64,000 bases of DNA from 21-14-0-10-47-8 sp966211795 (GTDB lineage Bacteria; Bdellovibrionota; Bdellovibrionia; Bdellovibrionales; Bdellovibrionaceae). The translations under genes were made by a program, and so were the position numbers. Location: contig CBIHNW010000008.1 in the NCBI GenBank assembly GCA_966211795.1, positions 62,001-126,000 on the forward strand. Direction: 5' to 3'. This document shows, piece by piece, positions 36,605-43,833 of the stretch; positions within the stretch are counted from its first letter, which is position 1; each line of letters begins with the position of its first letter. The notes under the pieces were generated by a model that made no database searches, had not been told where the DNA came from, and was given only the letters and a program-made list of their open reading frames with translations.

Positions 36605-37261
36605 ATGCGGATGAGACAGGAATTGCTAAAACCACTTAAGAGAAACGGCGAGTTGGATCGACGAACTTTGCGATGGGAGACAACTCCCAGTTTCGCGAAG
36701 CTCAGTCGACTGGGGCAGATGGGTGGTGACATTCGCTATCGCAAAAGTCGAAGGCCGTTTGATTCAAAACAGGCATTACATGTTGTTTTAAAATCGGATC
36801 AGTGCCGGCCGGATTGGAATTTTACCCATCCATTGGCGCGATTGAAAATTATCGAGATGGCGCGGGCTCTCGCTAAGAAATCTGGGCTTAAGCTCTATAA
36901 GATTGCCGTTGTTCATAATCATATTCATCTTTTAATGCATGCAAAGAGACGTCATGCCGTCTCTGACTTTCTCCGATCTTTTGCTGGCGTGCTCGCGAAA
37001 CGCATGCGCAAATGGGCTCAGGCGAAGAGGATCGGAATTCAAGGGCAAGTCACTTTCTGGTCGGCGCGGCCCTATACGAGACTTGTGAAATTTGGGCGAC
37101 AGTGGCGAAATGTTTTGAAGTACCTTGAGAAGAATCGCCAGGAGGCAATTGGCTTTGTCGCTTATTCCGAGAGAAATCATGCGCTGCCAAAACTGATTCA
37201 AAAAATCAGACGAAGGTTGAAGGCGCTTGGGGACTCTTTTGATCTTACTTCGTCAGCCTGA
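36605..37261 (+). CDS. REP-associated tyrosine transposase (Y1/HUH family)
   Basis: The protein has 218 residues. The HUH metal site is VVHNHIHLLMH (His106, His108), followed after ~65 residues by the catalytic Tyr173 in NVLKYLEKN. The family (RAYT, TnpA_REP) makes single-strand nicks at imperfect palindromes and is associated with spread of REP elements. It is solitary, with no second transposase gene or terminal repeats obvious at its edges. Three copies of an 82-bp hairpin repeat occur in the same region and could be its substrates; this is an inference. Confidence 0.82.
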   Translation: MRMRQELLKPLKRNGELDRRTLRWETTPSFAKLSRLGQMGGDIRYRKSRRPFDSKQALHVVLKSDQCRPDWNFTHPLARLKIIEMARALAKKSGLKLYKIAVVHNHIHLLMHAKRRHAVSDFLRSFAGVLAKRMRKWAQAKRIGIQGQVTFWSARPYTRLVKFGRQWRNVLKYLEKNRQEAIGFVAYSERNHALPKLIQKIRRRLKALGDSFDLTSSA

Positions 37262-37323
37262 CCATACAGACCGAAATCATTTCTTGAGGTGACTCTGCGG
37301 ACTGCCTTGGTAAACTTCTGGCG

Positions 37324-37605
37324 ATGAATGAATATATCTTTCGAGTTGCAAGAATTGAAGACATTGCGGATTTGGTCGAACTGCGTTTCAAGATGATTTC
37401 GGAAACGAGCGGAATGGACCCAAACCAAAGAACGGCGGAATTTGAAAAGGCCGTTCATGACTATTTCAACGAGTGCTTGTCGAATCGGACCTATTTCGGT
37501 GCCGTCGCGAAAGTTCATTTGGGAACGACGGATGAAGGCCGAGGCCTTTACGAGAAATTCGGCTTCGGTCCAGCCAGCTTCCCAGTTCTGGAATTGCGTC
37601 TTTGA
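37324..37605 (+). pseudogene. GNAT acetyltransferase with an internal deletion
   Basis: The frame begins like a GNAT protein (FRVARIEDIADLVELRFKMISETSG) and ends like one (VHLGTTDEGRGLYEKFGF, then ASFPVLELRL). The middle, including the acetyl-CoA-binding motif A (Arg/Gln-x-x-Gly-x-Gly/Ala), is missing: about 50-60 residues compared with normal GNATs of 145-155. The junction is near 37495-37515, in frame. The 93-residue product cannot bind acetyl-CoA. It lies 62 bp after the transposase gene. Confidence 0.7.
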
Positions 37606-37693
37606 TCTTTCAGAAAGTCTCCAAATTCATGAACCGTTTTATCGAACAAGCGCCGGCGGAGTGACTCGCCCGGCGCTGAGCGACGCGAAAAAA

Positions 37694-38801
37694 TCAATGC
37701 CGGTTGTAAAGTTCTCGCCAGGCGCCGATGAAGGACAGGGCGTTGGGGCCACCGAGACCTTCGCGATCATTCGTGGCACCGGGGACGACGATTTGATGTG
37801 CGATGGTGATTTGCGACAGATCACTCAGGCGCATGGCCAATAAATTCACGTCGGGGTTGATATAGTCTCGGCCCGGCATTTGGTATTCGGACTCGGCCAA
37901 GATTCCGATCATGTTCAGGCTCGCCCGTGGCCACAATCCCCAATCCGAAAAATGCAATCGGCCCAGGCCCATGTGATTTAAGAATCGAGCGGCAGTCAGA
38001 GCTCGGCGCAAGAGCTGCAGGTTTTGATTGTCACTGAGCGAGGGTGGAATCACCGGCAGATTTTCGCCGTTCAGAAGACTTTGCACCCATTGCAGAGTGT
38101 GGATGCGTTTGGCGTCGCCCTCGAGGTTCTTCGAAAATCCCCGCAGCGACCATCCGATATCCTCCGAGTCGAGAACGATCCGGCTCGGACCTCCTGCCAG
38201 CAACATCAAAGCACACCGAGCCCCACCGCAAGTGTAAGTGCCGTAATGCAGGGGGTATCCGGCGGCCAGATTTTCCAAGAAGGCTTGAATGAGCAGAGGG
38301 TGAAAGGATTGCGCCGGCAGCTGCCCCAGCATCTGATTCATCGAAAAGGAGCTATCGTGCATCGACATCTCACGGTCATGTTTGGGATTGTAGGCCATCA
38401 GCGGATTCGCAGAAAGATCCCGAAACATATTGTGCTAGCGCTTTCATGGCATTGCCACCATTGCAAGCCAAGAGACTGTCCCACGCCATGCTCGCCATAT
38501 TGTTCAGTTCCACCAAAGCTTCCCAATCCAATTGCGTGCCCGCATCGTATTCGAGAGAGAATGTTTGGGGTTCGCTGACTCGGCTGTAGGATTTCAATTT
38601 GCCGCTCACGGGGCCAGAGAGAATGCGCGACAGCTGCTTCACTCGTCCCGAGTCTTGATCTTCGACCACGGCGGTGGGATTAAAAACCTCTTCCGGGCTT
38701 CGATCGTAATCCGAAGCTCGGGGGGCTTTGCCCGCAGCGAGCACTGAATGGGCGAGCACCAAGGTCAAGCCCATCAAGAGTGGAGTTAAGAATCGTTTCA
38801 T
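37694..38801 (-). pseudogene. Exported protein gene split by a probable frameshift
   Basis: Two overlapping frames on the minus strand read as one gene. 38376-38801 has a signal peptide (MKRFLTPLLMGLTLVLAHSVLA) and runs 141 codons; 37694-38428 continues with a further 244 codons but has no signal peptide of its own. They overlap by 53 bp. In the second frame a TAG lies at about 38435, so the shift would be between 38417 and 38435 (near GCACAATATGTTTC). The combined protein would be ~365 residues, exported, unknown, with a Cys-containing segment (CGGARCALMLL). Alternatives: a sequencing error, or two coupled genes. No slippery heptamer was seen. Confidence 0.6.
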
Positions 38802-38828
38802 AGGGCACCATTCTCTTTCAATCCAGAG

Positions 38829-38855
38829 ATGAAGCTATTTATGAGATAGCTTCAT
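38829..38855. promoter_or_regulatory. Perfect 10-bp hairpin in the leader of the split gene
   Basis: ATGAAGCTAT (38829-38838) and ATAGCTTCAT (38846-38855) are perfect inverted repeats with a 7-nt spacer, 28 bp upstream of the minus-strand start at 38801. A second stem GGGCC-AAGACC-GGCCC follows at about 38864-38879. Position suggests an operator or leader hairpin. Confidence 0.5.
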
Positions 38856-39002
38856 GAAAGTTTCGGGCCAAGACCGGCCCAGGGTTCAGGGTTCTAAGCT
38901 TCGGTATTTGATTTCTCTTCAAGACTTTCGGTTTCAAGAGAAGCGGGCTCTTTTTCCGAGCCCTCTGTCAATTTTTTGGACACCGTAAATTCGCCGCCCA
39001 AG

Positions 39003-39056
39003 TCAGAACCCGCCGCAAAAATCAAAAGTCTATTCTTCTTGCGGCGGAATTTCTGA
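39003..39056 (-). terminator. Stem-loop after the gene at 39071
   Basis: CCGCCGCAA (39010-39018) pairs perfectly with TTGCGGCGG (39039-39047), extended imperfectly by TCAGAA and TTTCTGA. It begins 15 bp past the stop codon of the minus-strand gene. No T-run follows on the minus strand, so termination is likely but not proven by sequence. Confidence 0.5.
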
Positions 39057-39070
39057 GGACGGCCGGTCCA

Positions 39071-39967
39071 TTAAGGGTTCTGTTTTCCCGGAGCAACAAA
39101 GTCCAAGAACGTTCGGTGCTGAGAGCTGTAAACGTCGAACATGAACTGACCAGGCAGGGCCGTCGGTTGCGCGACCAAGAAAACCTCTTCGTGATCCAAG
39201 TTCATGAAGAACGCGAGCTTCTTGATGGCAGTGTCAGAGACGTAATCTTCTGCCATGGTGTCGAGCCTTGTTTGCGTCAGGGCCGCCATCTTGCCAAAGT
39301 CACCGTTCAGTGGAACCAGTTCGAATTCGTTTCCAAGCGTTGAGCCATTGTAGATGCCGACGGTCGTTCCGCTGACCACCAATTTGCCGCGCTGGGATTC
39401 TGATTTGAAGACCGATTGTTTCGGCCAAGGGCGAAACACGGGATTCTGGTCGGACTTGGCGCGCATGCCCTTCATCTCGCCACCCAAGGCGCCGTTTTGA
39501 CCGACGACTTGGTAAGGGTAACGAAGTTTGTCGGCATTCGGCGCCAGGCTGATCACCAGGACTTGCGCATTGCTGTTGAGCTCGCTTTGCACGCTCAGGT
39601 TTCCATGCATGTCGATGAAGACCGGAGAAAGCATCAGCTTCGTTCCGCCTTTGATCGACTTGACCATGTAGAACTGGCCCGCCGCTCGACGACCGTCTTT
39701 CAGACTGTCTTGCTCGAGCATCAATGCCAAGCCCTTGTCCGAATCGTTGCTGTATTCATCAACGATCAGGTAATGGGTGCCACTCATTTTCGAGTCGTCG
39801 TCACCAATCACGTAGACGCCCGGATTCAATTTCACTTTCGGGGCGAGCGTCGGTGCCGACACTCCGGCACCGTAGACTTTGTTCAAATTTGTTTCGATCA
39901 GGGGTTTGTCCGCGGCATGCGCGAATCCCATCATCAGTGTTGCCAGTAAAAAGAGTTGAGTTTTCAT
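39071..39967 (-). CDS. Exported protein of unknown function
   Basis: The protein has 298 residues with a signal peptide (MKTQLFLLATLMMGFAHA). The mature part is beta-rich (GVYVIGDDDSKMSGTHYLIVDEY, AGQFYMVKSIKGGTKLMLSPVFIDMHG) without Cys and without known catalytic motifs. It is 30 bp downstream of the gene at 39998-40882 and probably co-transcribed with it. Both are likely expressed from the promoter carrying the 25-bp motif at 40955. Confidence 0.7.
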   Translation of the reverse strand: MKTQLFLLATLMMGFAHAADKPLIETNLNKVYGAGVSAPTLAPKVKLNPGVYVIGDDDSKMSGTHYLIVDEYSNDSDKGLALMLEQDSLKDGRRAAGQFYMVKSIKGGTKLMLSPVFIDMHGNLSVQSELNSNAQVLVISLAPNADKLRYPYQVVGQNGALGGEMKGMRAKSDQNPVFRPWPKQSVFKSESQRGKLVVSGTTVGIYNGSTLGNEFELVPLNGDFGKMAALTQTRLDTMAEDYVSDTAIKKLAFFMNLDHEEVFLVAQPTALPGQFMFDVYSSQHRTFLDFVAPGKQNP

Positions 39968-39997
39968 ATAGGCCTCGTCATTTCATTTCGCTTAAAG

Positions 39998-40882
39998 TTA
40001 GTATTGGCCGCAACCGTGATTGGAGGGAATGTAGACGTTCGCCAATCGCGAGCGAAGATCATCGACAAACGTCGCCTGGTTGTAACCCGGATTTTGGCAC
40101 GTGAACTCTTCCGCATCCATTTGGATCGCGTACAGGTCCATGATCGCGCAAGAGTAGCTTCGACCGAACAGTGAACTTTGCAGCACCAAACGTGTCGCCT
40201 TGGCAACCGCAGCCGTCATGCTGATTTCGATATCATCCAAACCTTGCGCGGTTCCCTGAGATTGCTGCACATTCAAAAGCATGCGTGCCAGCTCGGTGAC
40301 TCCTTGATAATAAGCGCCGAACATATCGGGCAATTGATTGTCGTAACATCCGCCGTGATAGCAGTGACCGATCGAACTTTGATAATAAGGCGTATCCAAA
40401 TTCGAGTAAGCGTATCCGATAATGTTGTAAAGTCGGCTGACCGTCATGTACTGGATCTGCGCTTTCATCACAGCGGGTGCCTGTACGGCCTGAGTTGCGG
40501 TTTTGATCGTCTGCGCGATCTCGGCGCTCTGACGAATCGATTCCATGGTGACGGGATAAGCCATATCGAAATCGCTCGAAGGCAAGGTCGCGGCTTTCGC
40601 GATCAAGGTGTCGATCAAAACTTTCGCCGCCTTGTCGATGGATCCGGATTTGATGTAAAGCTTGGCGCGAGCCGAGGCCTGGTTCAATTCACCAATGGCG
40701 CTGCCACAACGTGAGTAATAATTCATGTAATTCTGACCCATGCCACTCCAGTCAATGGATTGCAGTGTCGGAGGAGTCGGAGTGGGTGATCCACCACAAA
40801 TTCCGCCAGCGGCCAAAACCTGAGAAGTGCCAGCCAAAATTCCGGTCATTAAAACAGTCGTCATCAATATTTTCTGAAACAT
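39998..40882 (-). CDS. Exported Cys-containing protein of unknown function
   Basis: The protein has 294 residues from the ATG at 40882, with AAGGAGA upstream; longer starts run through the 82-bp repeat and are not credible. Signal peptide MFQKILMTTVLMTGILAGTSQVLAAGG. The mature part is helical, with Cys that could form disulfides (GGICGG, SRCGSA, GHCYHGGCYDN, YSCAIM, EFTCQN, HGCGQY). No family is recognised. First gene of a two-gene unit whose promoter region has the 25-bp motif shared with two other exported-protein genes. Confidence 0.7.
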   Translation of the reverse strand: MFQKILMTTVLMTGILAGTSQVLAAGGICGGSPTPTPPTLQSIDWSGMGQNYMNYYSRCGSAIGELNQASARAKLYIKSGSIDKAAKVLIDTLIAKAATLPSSDFDMAYPVTMESIRQSAEIAQTIKTATQAVQAPAVMKAQIQYMTVSRLYNIIGYAYSNLDTPYYQSSIGHCYHGGCYDNQLPDMFGAYYQGVTELARMLLNVQQSQGTAQGLDDIEISMTAAVAKATRLVLQSSLFGRSYSCAIMDLYAIQMDAEEFTCQNPGYNQATFVDDLRSRLANVYIPSNHGCGQY

Positions 40883-40954
40883 AAAATCTCCTTTCAAAGA
40901 GGGGGTGTGTTCTTGAAATTGAAGATAACAAAGTCGACTTTCTCGAGGGGAAAA

Positions 40955-40979
40955 CTTGATCTGACTTGTTTGGCCTGAT
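40955..40979 (-). promoter_or_regulatory. 25-bp upstream motif, site 1
   Basis: The plus-strand sequence is CTTGATCTGACTTGTTTG followed by GCCTGAT. It matches site 2 (48435-48459) at 23 of 25 positions and is related to site 3 (43715-43739). It lies 72 bp upstream of the start at 40882. Probably a binding site of a shared activator. Confidence 0.7.
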
Positions 40980-41011
40980 TCCGAAGGGCAACTCTGGCGA
41001 GAATTGGTCCT

Positions 41012-41093
41012 CATCCATGATCTTTGCCGTTGGTATGACATGTTATCTTGGATCCAAGATATTGCATCGTCCCGATGGCCAACATCGTGGATG
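41012..41093 (+). repeat. 82-bp hairpin repeat, copy B
   Basis: Between the genes at 39998-40882 and 41147-43663. Starts CATCCATGATCTTTGCC and ends GGCCAACATCGTGGATG. The centre CTTGGATCCAAG is a perfect 12-bp palindrome. Flanks extend the pairing (CTCATCC and GGATGAG). Six differences from copy A. Confidence 0.85.
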
Positions 41094-41146
41094 AGAGGGG
41101 AGTTAAATTGCAAGTTCGGAAGCCCGCAGGGGCGCGGGCATTGGAA

Positions 41147-43663
41147 TCATCGTGAGCGACCGAAGCTTTCGAATGGATCTAGGCGAATGGCGCGACCTCC
41201 GATGAAGATGCGGGATTCGGGGCGGCCGTTTGGAACCATGGTGGTGGCCGAAGTGTTGTAATCGCAAGTCTGGCGGAACAGGTAGATTTCCCGGTTGTAA
41301 CACAAAGCCGTGACTGGAAATTGGAAAATGCCGAGACGAAATTTCTCGGGACCGTTGTAGAAATCCATGCGGTCCGAGGCGCTGCACGCTTGGAAGCGAC
41401 TGCGAATCTGCTGGTGAAAGTTCTGGATGTCCTGCTTCATCTGAGTTTCAATTTGCGGCATGCTGAAGCGGGCGGAAAATCCCATGTTCTCGAAAAATCG
41501 CTTCGAGGAGATCAAGCGCTTGTAAAATTCTTCCGCCACAGGCTGCCATTTGTTTTCGATGGCCAGGTAATACATTTGCGACACGACGGTCATCAGGGAA
41601 TCGATGCGGTTCAACTCATCGACGGTGACTTCGGCCGCTTTGACGTAGCTTGCAAGCTCAGTCATCAGCTCTTGCGCACGGGCCGGAGAGATTTCGCTTT
41701 TGTCGTATTGGCCTTCGTATAATTTGGCCTGAAAGGCTTTGATCGAAACAAAATTTTCCTGAGATTGCGGCATCTCCAAGCGCAACCAACGAACGGCCTT
41801 CAAAAGATTCAGGCGCACCAGGTTGGTCATCACGCTTTGTTGCGAAACCACGGACCGCAGCGGCGCCGAAGCATCGCGAACCGTGATGTCGGTTTGCGGA
41901 GTCCAGCGGGTTTCCTGAAAGTAGCTCAGGTACTCGGTCGGTTGGTCGTCCAAATCTTGCCGACATTTTGCTGGCAGAAAATCCGGCATGGCCTGAGTGG
42001 ATTGCTCGGGTTGAATGCCGATCAAGCGCAGTTCGCCAAAATTGGTGTCGTGCAAATCGATGAAGCCAGCGCGAAGTCCCATCAGAGATTCTTGAATGCC
42101 CAACATTTTGCTCAAAAAACCGGACATCTGCAGCTTGAAGCGAACCACCCACGCGGTCGAAAGGACCTTGGCGGCAATCAGCTGATAAGGATTGGCGAGT
42201 GAATCAAATTTTCCAGGCCGCGTCCAAACAGGCATGTCGCGATCGGCATCATCCGTCGGTGTTTTGCTTTGAATGATCGCAAAGAGATTTTGGTAAGCCG
42301 TGCTGGTCTCGCTGATCATCACTTTGGATTGTTCAAGGTAATGAATTTCGAAAATCGATTTCAGCTGGTTCACCAAAGTCACCATTTGCGGAGAAGGAGC
42401 TTGATGTTGCGATTCCAAATAAGTGCCCTGCGTGAAAGGATTCATCGCTACGCTGAGCGTGAATTGCAGCGAATGCGGGTGCTTGAACTGCGCTTCGATA
42501 AATTTTTCGCGGGACTGGCTGGGTGGCAGAATGTGGTATTTGCCGGACAGGACACGGTACAGGGCCAGCGACATGGTATAGGCCTTGTATTCGTTCTCGA
42601 CGGTGACGCCGATCAAGTTTCGCATGAACCCCTTAAAGTCTGCGTCCTTGACGAGCCCTTCCAGATTGTCTTTTTGCGCTTGCTCCTTAAGCTTTTCGAC
42701 GCGCACATCACGAAGCTTGCTTAAGGTTTCTAGCAAATCGACGCGATTCATTTCTAAAAACGTATCCTGAATCAAATTGCGAATGAAGGGGCTGGCATTT
42801 TCCACCGGAATCAGTCCCGCCAGCTTGTCGACGATTTTTGAAAAGTGCTGATTCAGTTTTTCTTGCCGTGCGATCAGCTCGGGATCGGCCGCGTGCACGA
42901 TTTCGTGAGAGAAGGTCACCAGATTTTCGAAAACGGAGCGGGATAAATCCAGGGCCAAGGTTTTTTTATCGCGAATGTAAAGACCGTTGATCAGGTATTG
43001 GCCATCGCGCTTTTCTTCAAGTCCGAAGTTTTCGTATTGGTGAACGCGGGTTTTTAATTTTTCCTCGTTCCAGAGACGGCGGGTGTCGGGCTTGAGATCG
43101 ACGATGTGAAGTTCATTGCTCGCCATTTGGCGCCGAAGCTCGGTCAATACCGGATTGTATTCAGCCAGTCCGCTCATGCGAATCAATGAAAACGTCATAT
43201 CAACGTATTTCTGCAGGATCTGTTTTTTCAGATTCTGCAAGCGGGCCGTTGGCAGACGATAGGACGCAAGCTCGTGGGCCGGGGCGGACTCGAAATAGCG
43301 AACCAGTTGGATCTTGATGCGATAAGTGGTCTCATTTTTCACCATGGCTTCGGCCAGGCTTTCGGTGGAAGTCTGAGCATCGGTCAGGCCGCGTAAGAAG
43401 TCCGAAAGATCTGATTGCGCAGGTGTTCCGGGAGTTTCGAACTCACTTTGCCAAATATTCTCCGACATCATTTGCGTGACGAAAGCAACGGGCAAGCGAT
43501 TGGAGATATTCTGAGCGCTGCTCGAGACGGCCGGTTTCGTGGTGACTCGGGCCGCGGTCTTGGCTTGGGGCCGAGCCCATGCGGGAATCGCAAAAAGCGA
43601 TGAAAAAGAACAGATGGTAGTGACGATTCCATAAAGGGTCATCGATTTCAGTATTGATTTCAT
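41147..43663 (-). CDS. Large exported protein with a zincin-like HExxH motif
   Basis: The protein has 838 residues from the ATG at 43663, with an excellent AAGGAGGTC upstream. Signal peptide ends near PAWARPQA. Residues 248-260 read LVTFSHEIVHAAD: His252, Glu253 and His256 match HExxH. A Glu about 100 residues later (VENEYKAY, Glu355 or Glu357) could be the third zinc ligand. The remaining 480 residues are helical with no recognised domain and a Cys-containing end (RFQACSA, TALCYN, RQTCDY). An exported metallopeptidase is the best guess. Site 3 of the shared motif is 51 bp upstream, and the STAND regulator is divergent. Confidence 0.65.
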   Translation of the reverse strand: MKSILKSMTLYGIVTTICSFSSLFAIPAWARPQAKTAARVTTKPAVSSSAQNISNRLPVAFVTQMMSENIWQSEFETPGTPAQSDLSDFLRGLTDAQTSTESLAEAMVKNETTYRIKIQLVRYFESAPAHELASYRLPTARLQNLKKQILQKYVDMTFSLIRMSGLAEYNPVLTELRRQMASNELHIVDLKPDTRRLWNEEKLKTRVHQYENFGLEEKRDGQYLINGLYIRDKKTLALDLSRSVFENLVTFSHEIVHAADPELIARQEKLNQHFSKIVDKLAGLIPVENASPFIRNLIQDTFLEMNRVDLLETLSKLRDVRVEKLKEQAQKDNLEGLVKDADFKGFMRNLIGVTVENEYKAYTMSLALYRVLSGKYHILPPSQSREKFIEAQFKHPHSLQFTLSVAMNPFTQGTYLESQHQAPSPQMVTLVNQLKSIFEIHYLEQSKVMISETSTAYQNLFAIIQSKTPTDDADRDMPVWTRPGKFDSLANPYQLIAAKVLSTAWVVRFKLQMSGFLSKMLGIQESLMGLRAGFIDLHDTNFGELRLIGIQPEQSTQAMPDFLPAKCRQDLDDQPTEYLSYFQETRWTPQTDITVRDASAPLRSVVSQQSVMTNLVRLNLLKAVRWLRLEMPQSQENFVSIKAFQAKLYEGQYDKSEISPARAQELMTELASYVKAAEVTVDELNRIDSLMTVVSQMYYLAIENKWQPVAEEFYKRLISSKRFFENMGFSARFSMPQIETQMKQDIQNFHQQIRSRFQACSASDRMDFYNGPEKFRLGIFQFPVTALCYNREIYLFRQTCDYNTSATTMVPNGRPESRIFIGGRAIRLDPFESFGRSR

Positions 43664-43714
43664 GAGACCTCCTTCATGGTCAAAGTACGCCAAACCAAGG
43701 CCTAGCAGGGCTGA

Positions 43715-43739
43715 CTCGATCTGACTTCCTTGAGCTCAT
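43715..43739. promoter_or_regulatory. 25-bp upstream motif, site 3
   Basis: Plus-strand CTCGATCTGACTTCCTTG followed by AGCTCAT; 21 of 25 positions match site 2. It sits 51 bp upstream of the HExxH gene (minus) and 85 bp upstream of the regulator gene (plus), so it could control either or both. Confidence 0.65.
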
Positions 43740-43803
43740 CTTTGATCTATTCAAGGCCTGGGCCAGTCCAGATCCCGGCCGCCGGTCCTTTTAAAATACC
43801 GAC

Positions 43804-43833
43804 CAAGTTCATATAGTTAGAGTTATGAACTTG
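43804..43833. promoter_or_regulatory. Inverted repeat enclosing the regulator start codon
   Basis: CAAGTTCATA (43804-43813) and TATGAACTTG (43824-43833) are perfect 10-bp inverted repeats with a 10-bp spacer. The ATG of the regulator (43825) is inside the right arm. No Shine-Dalgarno sequence is visible. It may be an operator for autorepression or an mRNA hairpin hiding the start codon. Confidence 0.65.
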
